A program made the translations under genes and the position numbers. From JAPKYZ01 sp033763835 (GTDB lineage: Bacteria; Acidobacteriota; Terriglobia; Bryobacterales; Bryobacteraceae), in assembly GCA_033763835.1 (NCBI GenBank), contig JANRJS010000018.1:1-64000 (forward strand): a stretch of DNA of 64,000 nt, written 5' to 3'. This document shows, one piece after another, positions 6,604 to 15,026 of the stretch. The notes under the pieces are model-generated. The model saw only the letters and a list, made by a program, of their open reading frames with translations. It did not search any database and was not told the DNA's origin. Positions within the stretch are counted from its first letter, which is position 1. Each line of letters begins with the position of its first letter.

Positions 6604-7152
6604 CTAGAAGAACAGATACTTCCGCCACTGCACGTCGGCGTTGCCCAGCAGCCGCATGAGATGGCGCGAAGTATGCATCGAAAAAGGGCGAGGCGGGCGA
6701 AGCAATTTCATGCCCGCTTCGTCGGGAGTCCGGTTGCCTTTGCGGTTGTTGCAAGGATTGCAACTGGCGACGAGGTTTTCCCACGTCGTCTCGCCGGCGC
6801 GGCTGCGCGGGATCACATGATCGAGCGTCAGCTCGCCCGATGGCAGCACCTTGTGGCAGTACTGGCACGTGTAGCGGTCCCGCATCAGGATGTTCTTGCG
6901 CGAGAGCGCGCGGCTTTGGTGCGGGATGCGGCGGTATTCGAGCAGCCGGATGACGCTCGGGACGCTAAGCGCCTTGCGCGCGGAAGCGACCGAGTGCGGC
7001 GACATCTCTTCGGCGGAAGCGACGCCTTTCAAAACCAGAACGAGAGCGCGGCGGGCCGCGCAAATGTTGATCGGCTCGTAGCTGGCGTTCAGCACCAGGA
7101 CGGGCCGGTGCAGGCGGTCGCGGTCGTGACGGTGGTGGTGAATGGTTTGCAT
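6604..7152 (-). CDS. HNH endonuclease family protein
   Basis: A 182-residue protein with the HNH core CQYCHKVLPSGELTLDHVIP (D-H pair), then ENLVASCNPCNNRKGNRTP, giving two zinc-binding CxxC pairs and the catalytic histidine/asparagine arrangement of the McrA/5-methylcytosine-type nucleases. The N-terminal half (PVLVLNASYEPINICAARRA) is typical of the common chromosomal HNH family found across bacteria, whose role is unknown. The ATG at 7150-7152 is chosen because GGGAG lies eight bases upstream, and the upstream comF stop ends one base before it. It probably forms an operon with comF. Confidence 0.85.
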   Translation of the reverse strand: MQTIHHHRHDRDRLHRPVLVLNASYEPINICAARRALVLVLKGVASAEEMSPHSVASARKALSVPSVIRLLEYRRIPHQSRALSRKNILMRDRYTCQYCHKVLPSGELTLDHVIPRSRAGETTWENLVASCNPCNNRKGNRTPDEAGMKLLRPPRPFSMHTSRHLMRLLGNADVQWRKYLFF

Positions 7153-7153
7153 G

Positions 7154-7957
7154 TCAGGCTCCCGTGATAGCGGCGCGGCCGAGATCGGCGGCGCGATACT
7201 GCCGTGAGACAAGTTCGGGCTGGCGGCGGTCTACACGCGCCAGAGTAACGACGGAGACCGAAGCCGCTCCGGCCCGGCGCAAGGCTTGCGCGCAAGAAGC
7301 GGCGGTGGCTCCGGTAGTCAAAACATCGTCGACCAAAAGGATGCGTTTCCCCGCCACGGCGGCGGGGTTGGAGACGGCGAACGCTCCCGCGACATTCTTA
7401 CGGCGCATCGCGTGCGTCAGTCCGGCCTGCACAGCGGTGCGTTTGGCGCGGCGGACGGCGGCAATTCGGGGAATCCCGATCCTCCGGGAGAGTTCCCGCG
7501 CCAGCAGATCCGACTGGTTGAAACCGCGCATCAAACGCTTCCACCAGTGGAGCGGCAACGGGACGATCGCGTCGAATTCGCGGCCGGCCGGCAGGGCGCG
7601 CAGCAGCAACTCGCCCAAGGGACCGGCGAGCGGGCGAACGCCCCGATACTTAAACGCGTGAATCAGCGTGCGCAACTCGCCTTCGTAGGACCCGAAGCTA
7701 AACGACGCCTGGTAAGCGATCGCCCCGGAGCGGCATAACGCACAACGGCCATCCGGGCGCAGGGGATAGTCGCTGAGATACGGAGTCTGGCAATCGGAGC
7801 AAGCGAATTCGGCGGCCAGCGGCTGGGGCGCGGCGAGGCAACGCGCGCAAACCGGGATTCTCGAAAGATTATCGAGGGCGATACCGCAAACGGCGCAATC
7901 CTCGGGAAAGACGGAGTTAAAAAGGCGCGCAAATTCCCGTGCGATGCGTTGGGGCAT
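7154..7957 (-). CDS. comF: ComF-family phosphoribosyltransferase-like protein
   Basis: Contains an N-terminal zinc-finger region with four Cys pairs (CAVCG, CARC, CSDC, CALC; residues 20-80) and a C-terminal PRTase-type domain whose PRPP loop reads ILLVDDVLTTGATA. ComF proteins assist single-stranded DNA handling during transformation in competent bacteria, but many non-competent species carry one, so naming does not prove competence. The 267-residue length is usual. It directly precedes the HNH nuclease gene with one base between. Confidence 0.87.
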   Translation of the reverse strand: MPQRIAREFARLFNSVFPEDCAVCGIALDNLSRIPVCARCLAAPQPLAAEFACSDCQTPYLSDYPLRPDGRCALCRSGAIAYQASFSFGSYEGELRTLIHAFKYRGVRPLAGPLGELLLRALPAGREFDAIVPLPLHWWKRLMRGFNQSDLLARELSRRIGIPRIAAVRRAKRTAVQAGLTHAMRRKNVAGAFAVSNPAAVAGKRILLVDDVLTTGATAASCAQALRRAGAASVSVVTLARVDRRQPELVSRQYRAADLGRAAITGA

Positions 7958-8107
7958 CGTATCTGGCCCGGCGAACGCCGGGGACCTCCGACTTATCTCG
8001 GTTGGGTCAAAAGGGAAATCGCACCCCCTAAATCGCAGTATAGCCGTTTTGCTCGAAACAAGAAAAGCCGAAAATGTTTCAATCGGCGCCGGGCGTACCC
8101 TGGAAAG

Positions 8108-8893
8108 GTGAGAGCTTGGCTATTGGCGATAACGGTGGTTGGCGCGGTTCGGCCGGCGGCGGCGCAACCCAAAATCGGACTCATCGACTTCTACGGCGAG
8201 CGCAAGACCTCGTCCGATCGGGTGTTGAAAGCGGCGGGCGTGAAGGTGGGCGATCCCCTGCCTCCATCGAAGCTCGATATCGAAGAGCGCATCGAGGCGT
8301 TGCCGAACGTCGTGCGCGCCCATGTCGAGGCGGCGTGCTGCACGGCGGGCGGCGGAGCGGTTCTCTACCTTGGCATCGAAGAGCGCGGCGCACCGCACTT
8401 CCCGTTCCGCGTCGCGGCGGAGTATTCCGAAGAGGCGCGAGCCGACGCCCCGGCGCTTTTGGGCGACGCTCCGGCGACGCAGGAAACCGTGGAGGCGCTG
8501 CAAATGGCGGCGCAGGATCCCGACCCGGTGGTGCGCGCGGCGGCGGTCCGGGGATTGGTGCGCATTTCGGCGACGCCCGGATTGCAGGTGCTGCCGACGT
8601 GGATCGTCGAGATGCTGAACTCGGTGGTGTACTCGGACCGGCAAGCGGCGGTGGAAGCGCTGCTGAAACTCACCGAATCAGGCGACGCGGTTTTGATCGG
8701 CAAAATACGCGAAACGGGATTCGATTCGCTGGTCCAGATGGCGCGCTGGAAGCACCTGCCGCACGCGCTGCCTCCTTACCTGCTGCTGTGCCGGATTGCG
8801 GGGATCGGCGAGGCGGAGGCGCAATCGACCTGGTCGGTGGGCGAGCGCGACAAAATCGTCGCACGAATCGTTAAGAGCGCAAAGCGAAAATGA
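8108..8893 (+). CDS. Secreted POTRA-like plus HEAT-like protein
   Basis: The GTG start at 8108 gives a signal peptide, MRAWLLAITVVGAVRPAAAQ, with cleavage after AAA or AAQ. Residues about 21-90 resemble one POTRA module (KIGLIDFYGERKTSSDRVLKAAGVKVGDPL, rising to a beta strand), the fold used by outer-membrane assembly proteins. Residues about 120-250 look like HEAT-type helical repeats (PDPVVRAAAVRGLVRI, SDRQAAVEALLKL). No beta-barrel follows. It is 261 residues, likely periplasmic, and overlaps the amidohydrolase gene by four bases (ATGA). Both assignments rest on pattern alone. Confidence 0.6.
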   Translation: MRAWLLAITVVGAVRPAAAQPKIGLIDFYGERKTSSDRVLKAAGVKVGDPLPPSKLDIEERIEALPNVVRAHVEAACCTAGGGAVLYLGIEERGAPHFPFRVAAEYSEEARADAPALLGDAPATQETVEALQMAAQDPDPVVRAAAVRGLVRISATPGLQVLPTWIVEMLNSVVYSDRQAAVEALLKLTESGDAVLIGKIRETGFDSLVQMARWKHLPHALPPYLLLCRIAGIGEAEAQSTWSVGERDKIVARIVKSAKRK

Positions 8894-9747
8894 ACCGGCG
8901 GGAAATGCTGGCGGCGATGACGGCGCAGGCCGCGGGGGGAATCGCGATCGTCGATCCGCACGTGCACGTATTCCGGCGCGATCCCGAGTTCCCTTATGCC
9001 GAAGGGCGGCCGGTTCCACCGGTGGACCATCCGCCGGAAGAACTGCTCGCTCTAATGGACGCGAATCGCGTGGCGAAGGCGGTGATTATCCAGGTGTCGC
9101 ACTACATGTTCGACAACCGGTTCCTGATCGCAGCGGTGAAGCGCTACCCGGACCGCTTCGTCGGCGTCTGCCGCGTCGATCCAAGATTGCCCGAAGCGCC
9201 GGATCGACTGTCGAAGCTCGTCGCGGATCACGGCATCCAGGGCTTACGGTTGGTGCCGGACGAAGCGGGTTGGTTCGGCGATCCCGCACTCATGCTTCCG
9301 CTGTGGAAGCGTTGCGAGGATTTGCGGATCGCGATGGGGCTGCTGTCGCGAGTGGCGTTCCTGCCGCAAGCGGCGCGGTGGATCGAGCGTTGCGCGGAAC
9401 TGAACGTCGTCGTCGATCACATGGCGGACTCGCCGCTGGGACAGATGGAAGATTTGGCCAAGCTGCTCTCGCTGGCACGTTATCCGCGCGTATTCGTGAA
9501 ACTGTCGCACCTGTGGTCGCTGTCGAAACAAGACTTTCCTTGGCGCGACGGGCACGATCAGGTGAAGCGCGTCTACGACGCCTTCGGTCCACAGCGAGTG
9601 ATGTGGGCGAGCGATTGGCCGGTGTCGCTGGCTCGCGCGAGCTATGCCCAAACCATCGCGGCGTTTCGCGACGAGATGAGCTTTTTCAATGCGGACGATC
9701 GACGCTGGCTGTTCGGCGGCACCGCTCGGCGGGTGTGGCGGGTTTAG
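8890..9747 (+). CDS. Amidohydrolase-2 family metal-dependent hydrolase
   Basis: A 285-residue TIM-barrel hydrolase. The first metal-binding motif is DPHVHVFR near residue 22, a histidine follows in VVVDHMADSP, and the catalytic aspartate is in MWASDWPV. Relatives hydrolyse lactones or decarboxylate aromatic acids (e.g. 2-pyrone-4,6-dicarboxylate hydrolase). The N-terminus MNRREMLAAMTAQAAGG is Tat-like but short, so location is unclear. It is translationally coupled to the POTRA/HEAT protein, and its stop overlaps that of VapC on the other strand. Substrate cannot be inferred from context. Confidence 0.8.
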   Translation: MNRREMLAAMTAQAAGGIAIVDPHVHVFRRDPEFPYAEGRPVPPVDHPPEELLALMDANRVAKAVIIQVSHYMFDNRFLIAAVKRYPDRFVGVCRVDPRLPEAPDRLSKLVADHGIQGLRLVPDEAGWFGDPALMLPLWKRCEDLRIAMGLLSRVAFLPQAARWIERCAELNVVVDHMADSPLGQMEDLAKLLSLARYPRVFVKLSHLWSLSKQDFPWRDGHDQVKRVYDAFGPQRVMWASDWPVSLARASYAQTIAAFRDEMSFFNADDRRWLFGGTARRVWRV

Positions 9748-10142
9748 TCTTCCCAACTGAGCAGGCGGAGGCCGGGGACGCGCTGGAACTCGGCGACGTT
9801 GCGGGTGATGAGCGTAGCTTGACGGGACAAGGCGGTGGCGGCGATCAGCATGTCGTGATCGCCGATGAGTTGGCCTTTCCGCTTCAAATTGGCGCGGATT
9901 TCGCCATAGGTTTCGGCGGCTCCGGCATCGAAGGGGATGGTTGGGTAAGGCTCGAAGAAGCCTGCCAACTTCGCCAGTTCGGATTCGACTCGATCGCTAT
10001 TCTCGGCACCAAAGTACAGTTCCGCGCGTACTATCGAAGGAACAGCGACTAGGTGCCTGGGTAGGGATTCCAGTAACTGGATCGCACTTTCCCGTTGGCG
10101 CATCGCCTTGACGCAAAAATCGGAATCGAGGAAGTACATCAC
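9744..10142 (-). CDS. vapC: PIN-domain toxin (VapC-like)
   Basis: A 132-residue PIN-domain ribonuclease, typically cleaving tRNA or rRNA when freed from antitoxin. Acidic active-site residues are visible: D6/D8 in MMYFLDSDF, E in IVRAELYFGA, D in GDHDMLIAATAL; the last position is asparagine in TRNVAEF. Its ATG overlaps the antitoxin stop by four bases. The stop codon shares a TTAG with the amidohydrolase stop. Confidence 0.88.
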   Translation of the reverse strand: MMYFLDSDFCVKAMRQRESAIQLLESLPRHLVAVPSIVRAELYFGAENSDRVESELAKLAGFFEPYPTIPFDAGAAETYGEIRANLKRKGQLIGDHDMLIAATALSRQATLITRNVAEFQRVPGLRLLSWED

Positions 10143-10378
10143 CAGGTAAGTTTGGCGTCGTCTTCCGGAGTTGGCGGCGGATCGTCGGGTAACTCAAAGT
10201 CGTCGGACAAGGGATTGGCGCGAATAAAGTCGAAGTATCCGATCGGCCATCCCTTTTCATCAGTCGCCGGAGTGACCTGCTTGGCAATGTACTTCGACAG
10301 GGAAAGTCCTTCTTTCCTTGCCTTCCGCCGCAAGTCTTCGGCCACGGCGTCGGGCACGTAAAAATAGAGCTGGGCCAT
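10139..10378 (-). CDS. vapB: Ribbon-helix-helix antitoxin (VapB-like)
   Basis: 79 residues. The N-terminal half (MAQLYFYVPDAVAEDLRRKA, then SLSKYIAK) fits a ribbon-helix-helix DNA-binding domain. The acidic, proline-rich C-terminus (SDDFELPDDPPPTPEDD) would thread into the toxin's active site. The promoter-proximal palindrome at 10391-10404 is the likely autoregulatory operator. It lies between trxB and vapC and could be read partly from trxB. Confidence 0.82.
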   Translation of the reverse strand: MAQLYFYVPDAVAEDLRRKARKEGLSLSKYIAKQVTPATDEKGWPIGYFDFIRANPLSDDFELPDDPPPTPEDDAKLTW

Positions 10379-10390
10379 ATTCCGAACCTA

Positions 10391-10404
10391 GCACATATAT
10401 GTGC
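10391..10404. promoter_or_regulatory. Palindromic operator of the VapBC pair
   Basis: GCACATATATGTGC is a perfect 14-base palindrome 12 bases upstream of the antitoxin ATG, followed by a related half-site GTACTGTGCC. Position and symmetry fit autorepression by the antitoxin-toxin complex. Confidence 0.65.
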
Positions 10405-10414
10405 AGTACTGTGC

Positions 10415-11338
10415 CTAGTGCCCTTCGGCTTCGAGGAACCGCTCTGCTTCGATGGCGGCCATGCAGCCCGCGCCTGCGGCTGTAATCGCTTGACGATAAA
10501 CGCGATCCTGGACGTCGCCCGCGTGGAAGACGCCTTTGATGTTGGTCCTCGCCCCGCCGTGTGACACGATGTAACCCTCTTCGTCTAGATCGAGTTGCCC
10601 CACGAACGGCTTTGTGTTCGGAATATGCCCGATGGCAACGAAGAATCCGGAAACGTCTTGCCGCCAAGTCTCGCCGGAAACCAGGTTCTTGAGCGTCACC
10701 GCCGAGACCGCGCCCTTGTCGATATCGTGGACATCTTCGACGACTGTGTTGGTCAGCCACTTGATCTTGGGATTGGCTCTCGCCCGGTCGAGCATAATCT
10801 TCGACGCCCGGAAATGATCGCGCCGGTGAACGATGGTGACTTCGCTGGCAAAGCGGGTCAGAAAGTTCGCCTCTTCCATCGCGGAATCGCCGCCGCCCAC
10901 CACCATCACCTTCTCGTTGCGGTAGAAGGCTCCGTCGCAAGTGGCGCAACTCGACACGCCCTTGCCGACGAGCTTCTTTTCGTTCTCGAGACCGATCCAG
11001 CGGGCGGAGGCGCCACTGGCGACAATCACTGTGCGCGCTTCCACCCACTCGCCGTCGATCGACAGTCGAAACGGCCGCTTCGATAAGTCGGCCTCGACCA
11101 CGGTGCCCCAACGGTATTCCGCGCCGAAACGCTGCGCCTGCTTCTTGATGTTCTCGACGAGTTCGGGCCCCATGATGCCTTCGGGGAAGCCCGGAAAGTT
11201 TTCGACATCGGTGGTGATCGAGAGTTGTCCGCCGGGTTCGTGCCCTTCGAGGACCAGCGGCTTCAGTCCCGCGCGGGCGGTATAGACGGCGGCGGTGTTT
11301 CCGGCGCAGCCGGATCCGATAATCACGACATTCTGCAT
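10415..11338 (-). CDS. trxB: Thioredoxin reductase
   Basis: An FAD/NADPH enzyme that reduces thioredoxin. The 307-residue protein starts MQNVVIIGSGCAGNTAA, the FAD Rossmann loop, has the redox pair C131-A-T-C134 followed by DGAFYRN, the NADPH loop VMVVGGGDSAMEEA, and a C-terminal GVFHAGDVQD FAD signature. The start at 11338 gives the family's usual length; longer in-frame extensions are not homologous-looking. One oddity: the FAD loop has Cys11 where proline is usual (GSGPAG). It lies upstream of vapBC in the same direction. Confidence 0.93.
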   Translation of the reverse strand: MQNVVIIGSGCAGNTAAVYTARAGLKPLVLEGHEPGGQLSITTDVENFPGFPEGIMGPELVENIKKQAQRFGAEYRWGTVVEADLSKRPFRLSIDGEWVEARTVIVASGASARWIGLENEKKLVGKGVSSCATCDGAFYRNEKVMVVGGGDSAMEEANFLTRFASEVTIVHRRDHFRASKIMLDRARANPKIKWLTNTVVEDVHDIDKGAVSAVTLKNLVSGETWRQDVSGFFVAIGHIPNTKPFVGQLDLDEEGYIVSHGGARTNIKGVFHAGDVQDRVYRQAITAAGAGCMAAIEAERFLEAEGH

Positions 11339-11417
11339 TTGTTTAAGCGCGCACAACGGACTGACCGCTAGTGGCGGCCAGCTTGTGCGCTTGTCACTCT
11401 CTAATTTAAAGGATGAG
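11339..11417. other. Short gap between feoB and trxB
   Basis: 79 bases with a small CCGC-TAGTG-GCGG self-complementary stretch near 11365. There is no T-run and no convincing promoter; it is not clear whether trxB belongs to the feo transcript. Confidence 0.3.
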
Positions 11418-13244
11418 CTACAGCGCCGAAACGATGCGGTTGGCGGCGAACGCCGCTCCGTAAGCCAACGCGAGCATATAAACGAACTGGACGATGGGCC
11501 ATTTCCAGCCGCCGGTTTCGCGGCGCACCACCGCGACGGTGGACATACATTGCATCGCAAACGCGAAAAACATCATCAGCGCCGCCGCACCGCCGGGCGT
11601 TAAATCGCGCTTGAGCGTGTCGCGCAAGTTGAGATTGCCCTCGCCCTCCGGGTCGTCGGCATCCTCGATTCCGTAGATCGTGCCGAGCGTCGCGACAATC
11701 ACCTCGCGCGCGGCGAGCGACGAGAGCAGTCCGACGCCGATTCGCCAATCGAAGCCGAGCGGTTGGATGGCGGGCTCGATCGCCTTGCCGATTTGCCCGG
11801 CGATCGATTTCTCGACGGGCGGCGCTTGCCCGTTTTCGAGCGGCAAGCTCGCCAGCAGCCACAGCACCACCGTGGTCGCGAGAATCACCGTGCCCGCGCG
11901 GCGCAGGAAAACTTTCGCACGATCGACCAGCCGGAGGCCCAGCGAACGAACGGTCGGCCAACGGTACGTCGGCATTTCGAGGAGAAACGGAACGGGATCG
12001 CTTTTCAAGATCGAAGACTTGAGCAAGCGCGCCGTGCCGAACGCCGCCGCCGCTCCAACGACGTACATCGCGGCAAGCGCCGCGGCCTGTACCCATGCGC
12101 CGCCCGGAACGAACGCGGCGATCAACAGAGTGTAAATCGGCAACCTCGCCGAGCACACCATAAACGGGGCGACGAGGATGGTGGCGAGACGGTCCCGCGT
12201 CGATTGAATCGTGCGCGCGCCCATAATCGCCGGGATCGCGCAGGCCAAGGCGGAAACTAGCGGAATCGCGGCCTTGCCCTGCAACCCCGCCTTCGCCAGC
12301 CAACGATCGGAAATGAGCGCCGCGCGCGCCATATAGCCGGAATCTTCGAGAATTCCAATGAACAGCGACAGAATCAGAATCTGCGGCAGAAAGACGACGA
12401 CGCTGCCTACGCCGCTCCAGACGCCGTCGATCAGGAGTCCGCGCCAGAGCGTATTGGGCAGGCGGGCGGACAGCCATTCGCCGCTCTCCGCGATGAGGCT
12501 TTCGACGAAGTCCATGGCGGGAGCGGCGCCCGCGAAGACGGTCCACCAAATCGAGGCGAGGACCAGCAGCAGGATCGCCGGCCCCCAGGCGCGATCCAGC
12601 AGAACGCGATCCAACCGGCGGGTCCATTCGGGCGGAGCGGGCGCGGCGTAGTGCGAAGAAGTCGCCACTTGCGCGGCCCAGCGGCGGGTTTGCGGAACGT
12701 CCTGGATTACGGGCAGCGAAGTGCCGCGATGCACTTCGGGCGGATGCTCGAGAAAATGCGCGACGTGCTCGATGCCGTCGCCGCGCGAGGCGCTGATTAG
12801 GGCCACGGGCGCGCCCAGTTGCGCCGCCAGCAACTTGGAATCGACGCTGCCGCCGCGTGCGCGCAGTTCGTCGGACATGTTGAGCAGGACCATCGACGGC
12901 AAACCCAGTTGCAACACAGGAGCGACAAACGCTAGGTTGCGGCCGAGGTTGGTGGCGTCGAGAACGACCAATACGGCGTCGGGCCGGCCGAGGTCTCCAA
13001 AGCCGGTTTTGAGAACGTCGTGGGTGACGCGTTCGTCTTCGGTCCGCGGGTCGAGACTATAGACGCCGGGGAGATCGATCAGATCCACCGCGCCGTGACC
13101 GTTGAGCAGCGCGCGCCCCAGATGGCGTTCGACGGTAACGCCGGGGTAGTTGGCGACTTTTTGGCGAAGCCCGGTCAGCCGGTTGAAAAGCGTCGATTTG
13201 CCGGAATTCGGCGGTCCAACCAGGGCCACCAGACGGCGTTGCAT
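11418..13244 (-). CDS. feoB: Ferrous iron transporter FeoB
   Basis: 608 residues. The N-terminal GTPase has G1 GPPNSGKST (10-18), the NYPGVTVE G2 loop, G3 DLPG (57-60) and NMSD as G4. Then come repeated transmembrane segments with the Gate-type regions (FLPQILILSLFIGILEDSGYMARAA, ACAIPAIMGARTI). It imports Fe2+ across the inner membrane. It is shorter than enterobacterial FeoB, as in many non-proteobacterial forms. FeoA starts its operon four bases upstream, so the pair is coupled. No FeoC is present. Confidence 0.95.
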   Translation of the reverse strand: MQRRLVALVGPPNSGKSTLFNRLTGLRQKVANYPGVTVERHLGRALLNGHGAVDLIDLPGVYSLDPRTEDERVTHDVLKTGFGDLGRPDAVLVVLDATNLGRNLAFVAPVLQLGLPSMVLLNMSDELRARGGSVDSKLLAAQLGAPVALISASRGDGIEHVAHFLEHPPEVHRGTSLPVIQDVPQTRRWAAQVATSSHYAAPAPPEWTRRLDRVLLDRAWGPAILLLVLASIWWTVFAGAAPAMDFVESLIAESGEWLSARLPNTLWRGLLIDGVWSGVGSVVVFLPQILILSLFIGILEDSGYMARAALISDRWLAKAGLQGKAAIPLVSALACAIPAIMGARTIQSTRDRLATILVAPFMVCSARLPIYTLLIAAFVPGGAWVQAAALAAMYVVGAAAAFGTARLLKSSILKSDPVPFLLEMPTYRWPTVRSLGLRLVDRAKVFLRRAGTVILATTVVLWLLASLPLENGQAPPVEKSIAGQIGKAIEPAIQPLGFDWRIGVGLLSSLAAREVIVATLGTIYGIEDADDPEGEGNLNLRDTLKRDLTPGGAAALMMFFAFAMQCMSTVAVVRRETGGWKWPIVQFVYMLALAYGAAFAANRIVSAL

Positions 13245-13247
13245 GGT

Positions 13248-13490
13248 CTAGCCGAGGATCAACCGCAAGGCGGTTTCGCGGCGAAGCGCAATCTCGGTAC
13301 CATCCACGCGATACACGCGAGGATCGCCGCCGGGAGCCGCCGTTCCGGCCTCGACGATCGCGCCGGGCAGAAAGCCCATCAGCATCAGGTGATCGCGAAA
13401 GCCGTCCTCGAAATCGATCCGCTCGATGCACCCGCTTTCCGAAGGGCGGAGATCGGCGAGCGACCGCGCGCCGTTGACACTCATTTGCAA
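13248..13490 (-). CDS. feoA: Ferrous iron transport protein A
   Basis: 80-residue SH3-like cytoplasmic protein with the FeoA pattern SLADLRPSESGCIERI and the MGFLPGAIVEAG turn. It supports FeoB activity, probably by binding its GTPase domain. First gene of the feoAB unit; a 71-base divergent gap separates it from the TPR gene, and the shared promoter region carries no clear iron (Fur) box that I can see. Confidence 0.88.
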   Translation of the reverse strand: MQMSVNGARSLADLRPSESGCIERIDFEDGFRDHLMLMGFLPGAIVEAGTAAPGGDPRVYRVDGTEIALRRETALRLILG

Positions 13491-13561
13491 GCCTTAGGAT
13501 AGCGCGAAGCGCGGGCGGGCGAGAGGACGGCGAATTGGCGGGGTAGTGCTACACTCTCGGC

Positions 13562-14467
13562 GTGGCCGTCACGGCGATGGCTCGGGTCTACTCGGCGCAG
13601 AAGGCCTGCAGCACGGCGAAAGTTACCCCAAAGCAATTGAAAGTCTGGCGAGAGCTGGGGCTGGCTCCACGCGAGGAAGAGTTCGGCGAAAGCGGCTTGC
13701 AACGGCTTTTCAGCCTCGCTTCCGCCGAGGCGGCGGGCCTGCGCAAGACGCGTCTGGCGAAAGCGGTCGATTGGGTGGAGAACACGCTGGGATATCCCGT
13801 CGAGTCCGTCCGATTCGCTCGCGGCAAGCGGGCCGCCTTCGTCAAGGTGGACGGATACGAGTTCCGGCTCTTCAGCGATCAGTTGAATTTCGCGTTCTCG
13901 AACGGACCCCAGATCGCCTCGCCGCCGCCGGAGCCGCCCGCCGCCGCGCGCAAACGCCGCGAAGAAGCGGAAAGACACTTCCAGCACGGCCTGGAACTCG
14001 AGCAGCGCGGCGCGCCGTTCAACGAGATCGTCGCCGCGTACCGGCAAGCGGCGGAACTCGACGAGAAATCGGCCGGCGCCTGGGTAAATCTGGGGACGCT
14101 GTACTTCAATGCGCGGATGTGGCGGGAAGCGGAACGGCACTATTTGAAGGCCCTGGAGGCGGACCGCGATTATCCCTTGGCGCATTTCAATCTCGCAAAC
14201 CTCTATGACGAGCGCGGCGAGCGCAAGCGAGCCTTCGAGCATTACGAAGAGGCCTTGCGATTGAAGCCGGGCTACGCCGACGCGCATTACAACTTAGCCC
14301 TGCTGCTGCAATCCACCGGGCAGATGATGAAAGCGATGAAGCACTGGCGGACGTACCTCAAGCTCGACCCCGGAAGTTCCTGGGCGGCGATCGCCAGGCG
14401 CGAAATGAAGAAGTTGCAGCAGGCGGCGTTAGTCGAAGGTGCGCGCGGCAAGGAAGACAGCGCCTAA
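13562..14467 (+). CDS. TPR protein with N-terminal MerR-like helix-turn-helix region
   Basis: 301 residues, GTG start. The N-terminus (about 5-90) resembles a MerR-type HTH (VTPKQLKVWRELGLAP), followed by a Pro/Ala linker near 120, then at least three TPR units from about 140 to 270 (AGAWVNLGTLYFNARMWREA, PLAHFNLANLYDERGERKRA, ADAHYNLALLLQSTGQMMKA). It probably acts as a scaffold, perhaps DNA-bound. It is the first gene of the run leading to DUF2760 and the two Hsp70 proteins, so it may be a co-chaperone-like adaptor. That link is inferred from position. Confidence 0.72.
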   Translation: MAVTAMARVYSAQKACSTAKVTPKQLKVWRELGLAPREEEFGESGLQRLFSLASAEAAGLRKTRLAKAVDWVENTLGYPVESVRFARGKRAAFVKVDGYEFRLFSDQLNFAFSNGPQIASPPPEPPAAARKRREEAERHFQHGLELEQRGAPFNEIVAAYRQAAELDEKSAGAWVNLGTLYFNARMWREAERHYLKALEADRDYPLAHFNLANLYDERGERKRAFEHYEEALRLKPGYADAHYNLALLLQSTGQMMKAMKHWRTYLKLDPGSSWAAIARREMKKLQQAALVEGARGKEDSA

Positions 14468-14497
14468 ATCCAAAGCCCTCCGTAGTAAACTCACAGT

Positions 14498-15010
14498 TTG
14501 AGCCGTATTTCACTCGCCTTTCGCGCATTCTTCAGTTTGCTTTCGAGCGGTAAGCTTCCCGACGATGTGGCCGTAGCCCTGGGATTGGTGCCCCGGGTGG
14601 CCGCGAAGCCGCAAGCCGCGTCCGCCACGAAAGCGTCCGACGGGGCGCTGCAACTGCTGGGCATCCTTCAGCGCGACGCCCGATTAGTGGACTTCCTGAT
14701 GGAAGACATTTCCGCCTATTCCGACGATCAGGTCGGCGCCGCGGTACGCGGCATCCACGAGCAGAGCCGAAAGGCCGTCATGCAATACCTGAAGCTGTCG
14801 CCGGTGATCGACGGGGTGGAGGGCGCGTTTACCAAAACGCCCGCCGACGCGCAATCCGTCAAACTGACCGGTAATGTTCCGCCGGACGGTCAAGCGGCGG
14901 GCGGGGTGCTCCGGCATCGCGGCTGGAAGGTGGATTCCGTTCATCTTCCGAACGTCCCAGCCAAAACCAACCTGAGCATCCTCGCTCCGGCCGAATTGGA
15001 AATCGAATAG
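14498..15010 (+). CDS. DUF2760-family protein
   Basis: 170 residues starting at a TTG 31 bases after the TPR gene. The N-terminus has a short hydrophobic segment (ISLAFRAFFSLLSSG). The central DGALQLLGILQRDARLVDFLMEDI, the DDQVGAAVRGIHEQSRKAV stretch and the ending VPAKTNLSILAPAELEIE are what I recall of the DUF2760 family, which is repeatedly found just before divergent Hsp70 genes. Function unknown; possibly a client or co-factor of the Hsp70s. Sixteen bases separate it from the first Hsp70. Confidence 0.78.
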   Translation: MSRISLAFRAFFSLLSSGKLPDDVAVALGLVPRVAAKPQAASATKASDGALQLLGILQRDARLVDFLMEDISAYSDDQVGAAVRGIHEQSRKAVMQYLKLSPVIDGVEGAFTKTPADAQSVKLTGNVPPDGQAAGGVLRHRGWKVDSVHLPNVPAKTNLSILAPAELEIE

Positions 15011-15026
15011 GCGACGCCGCAACGAA

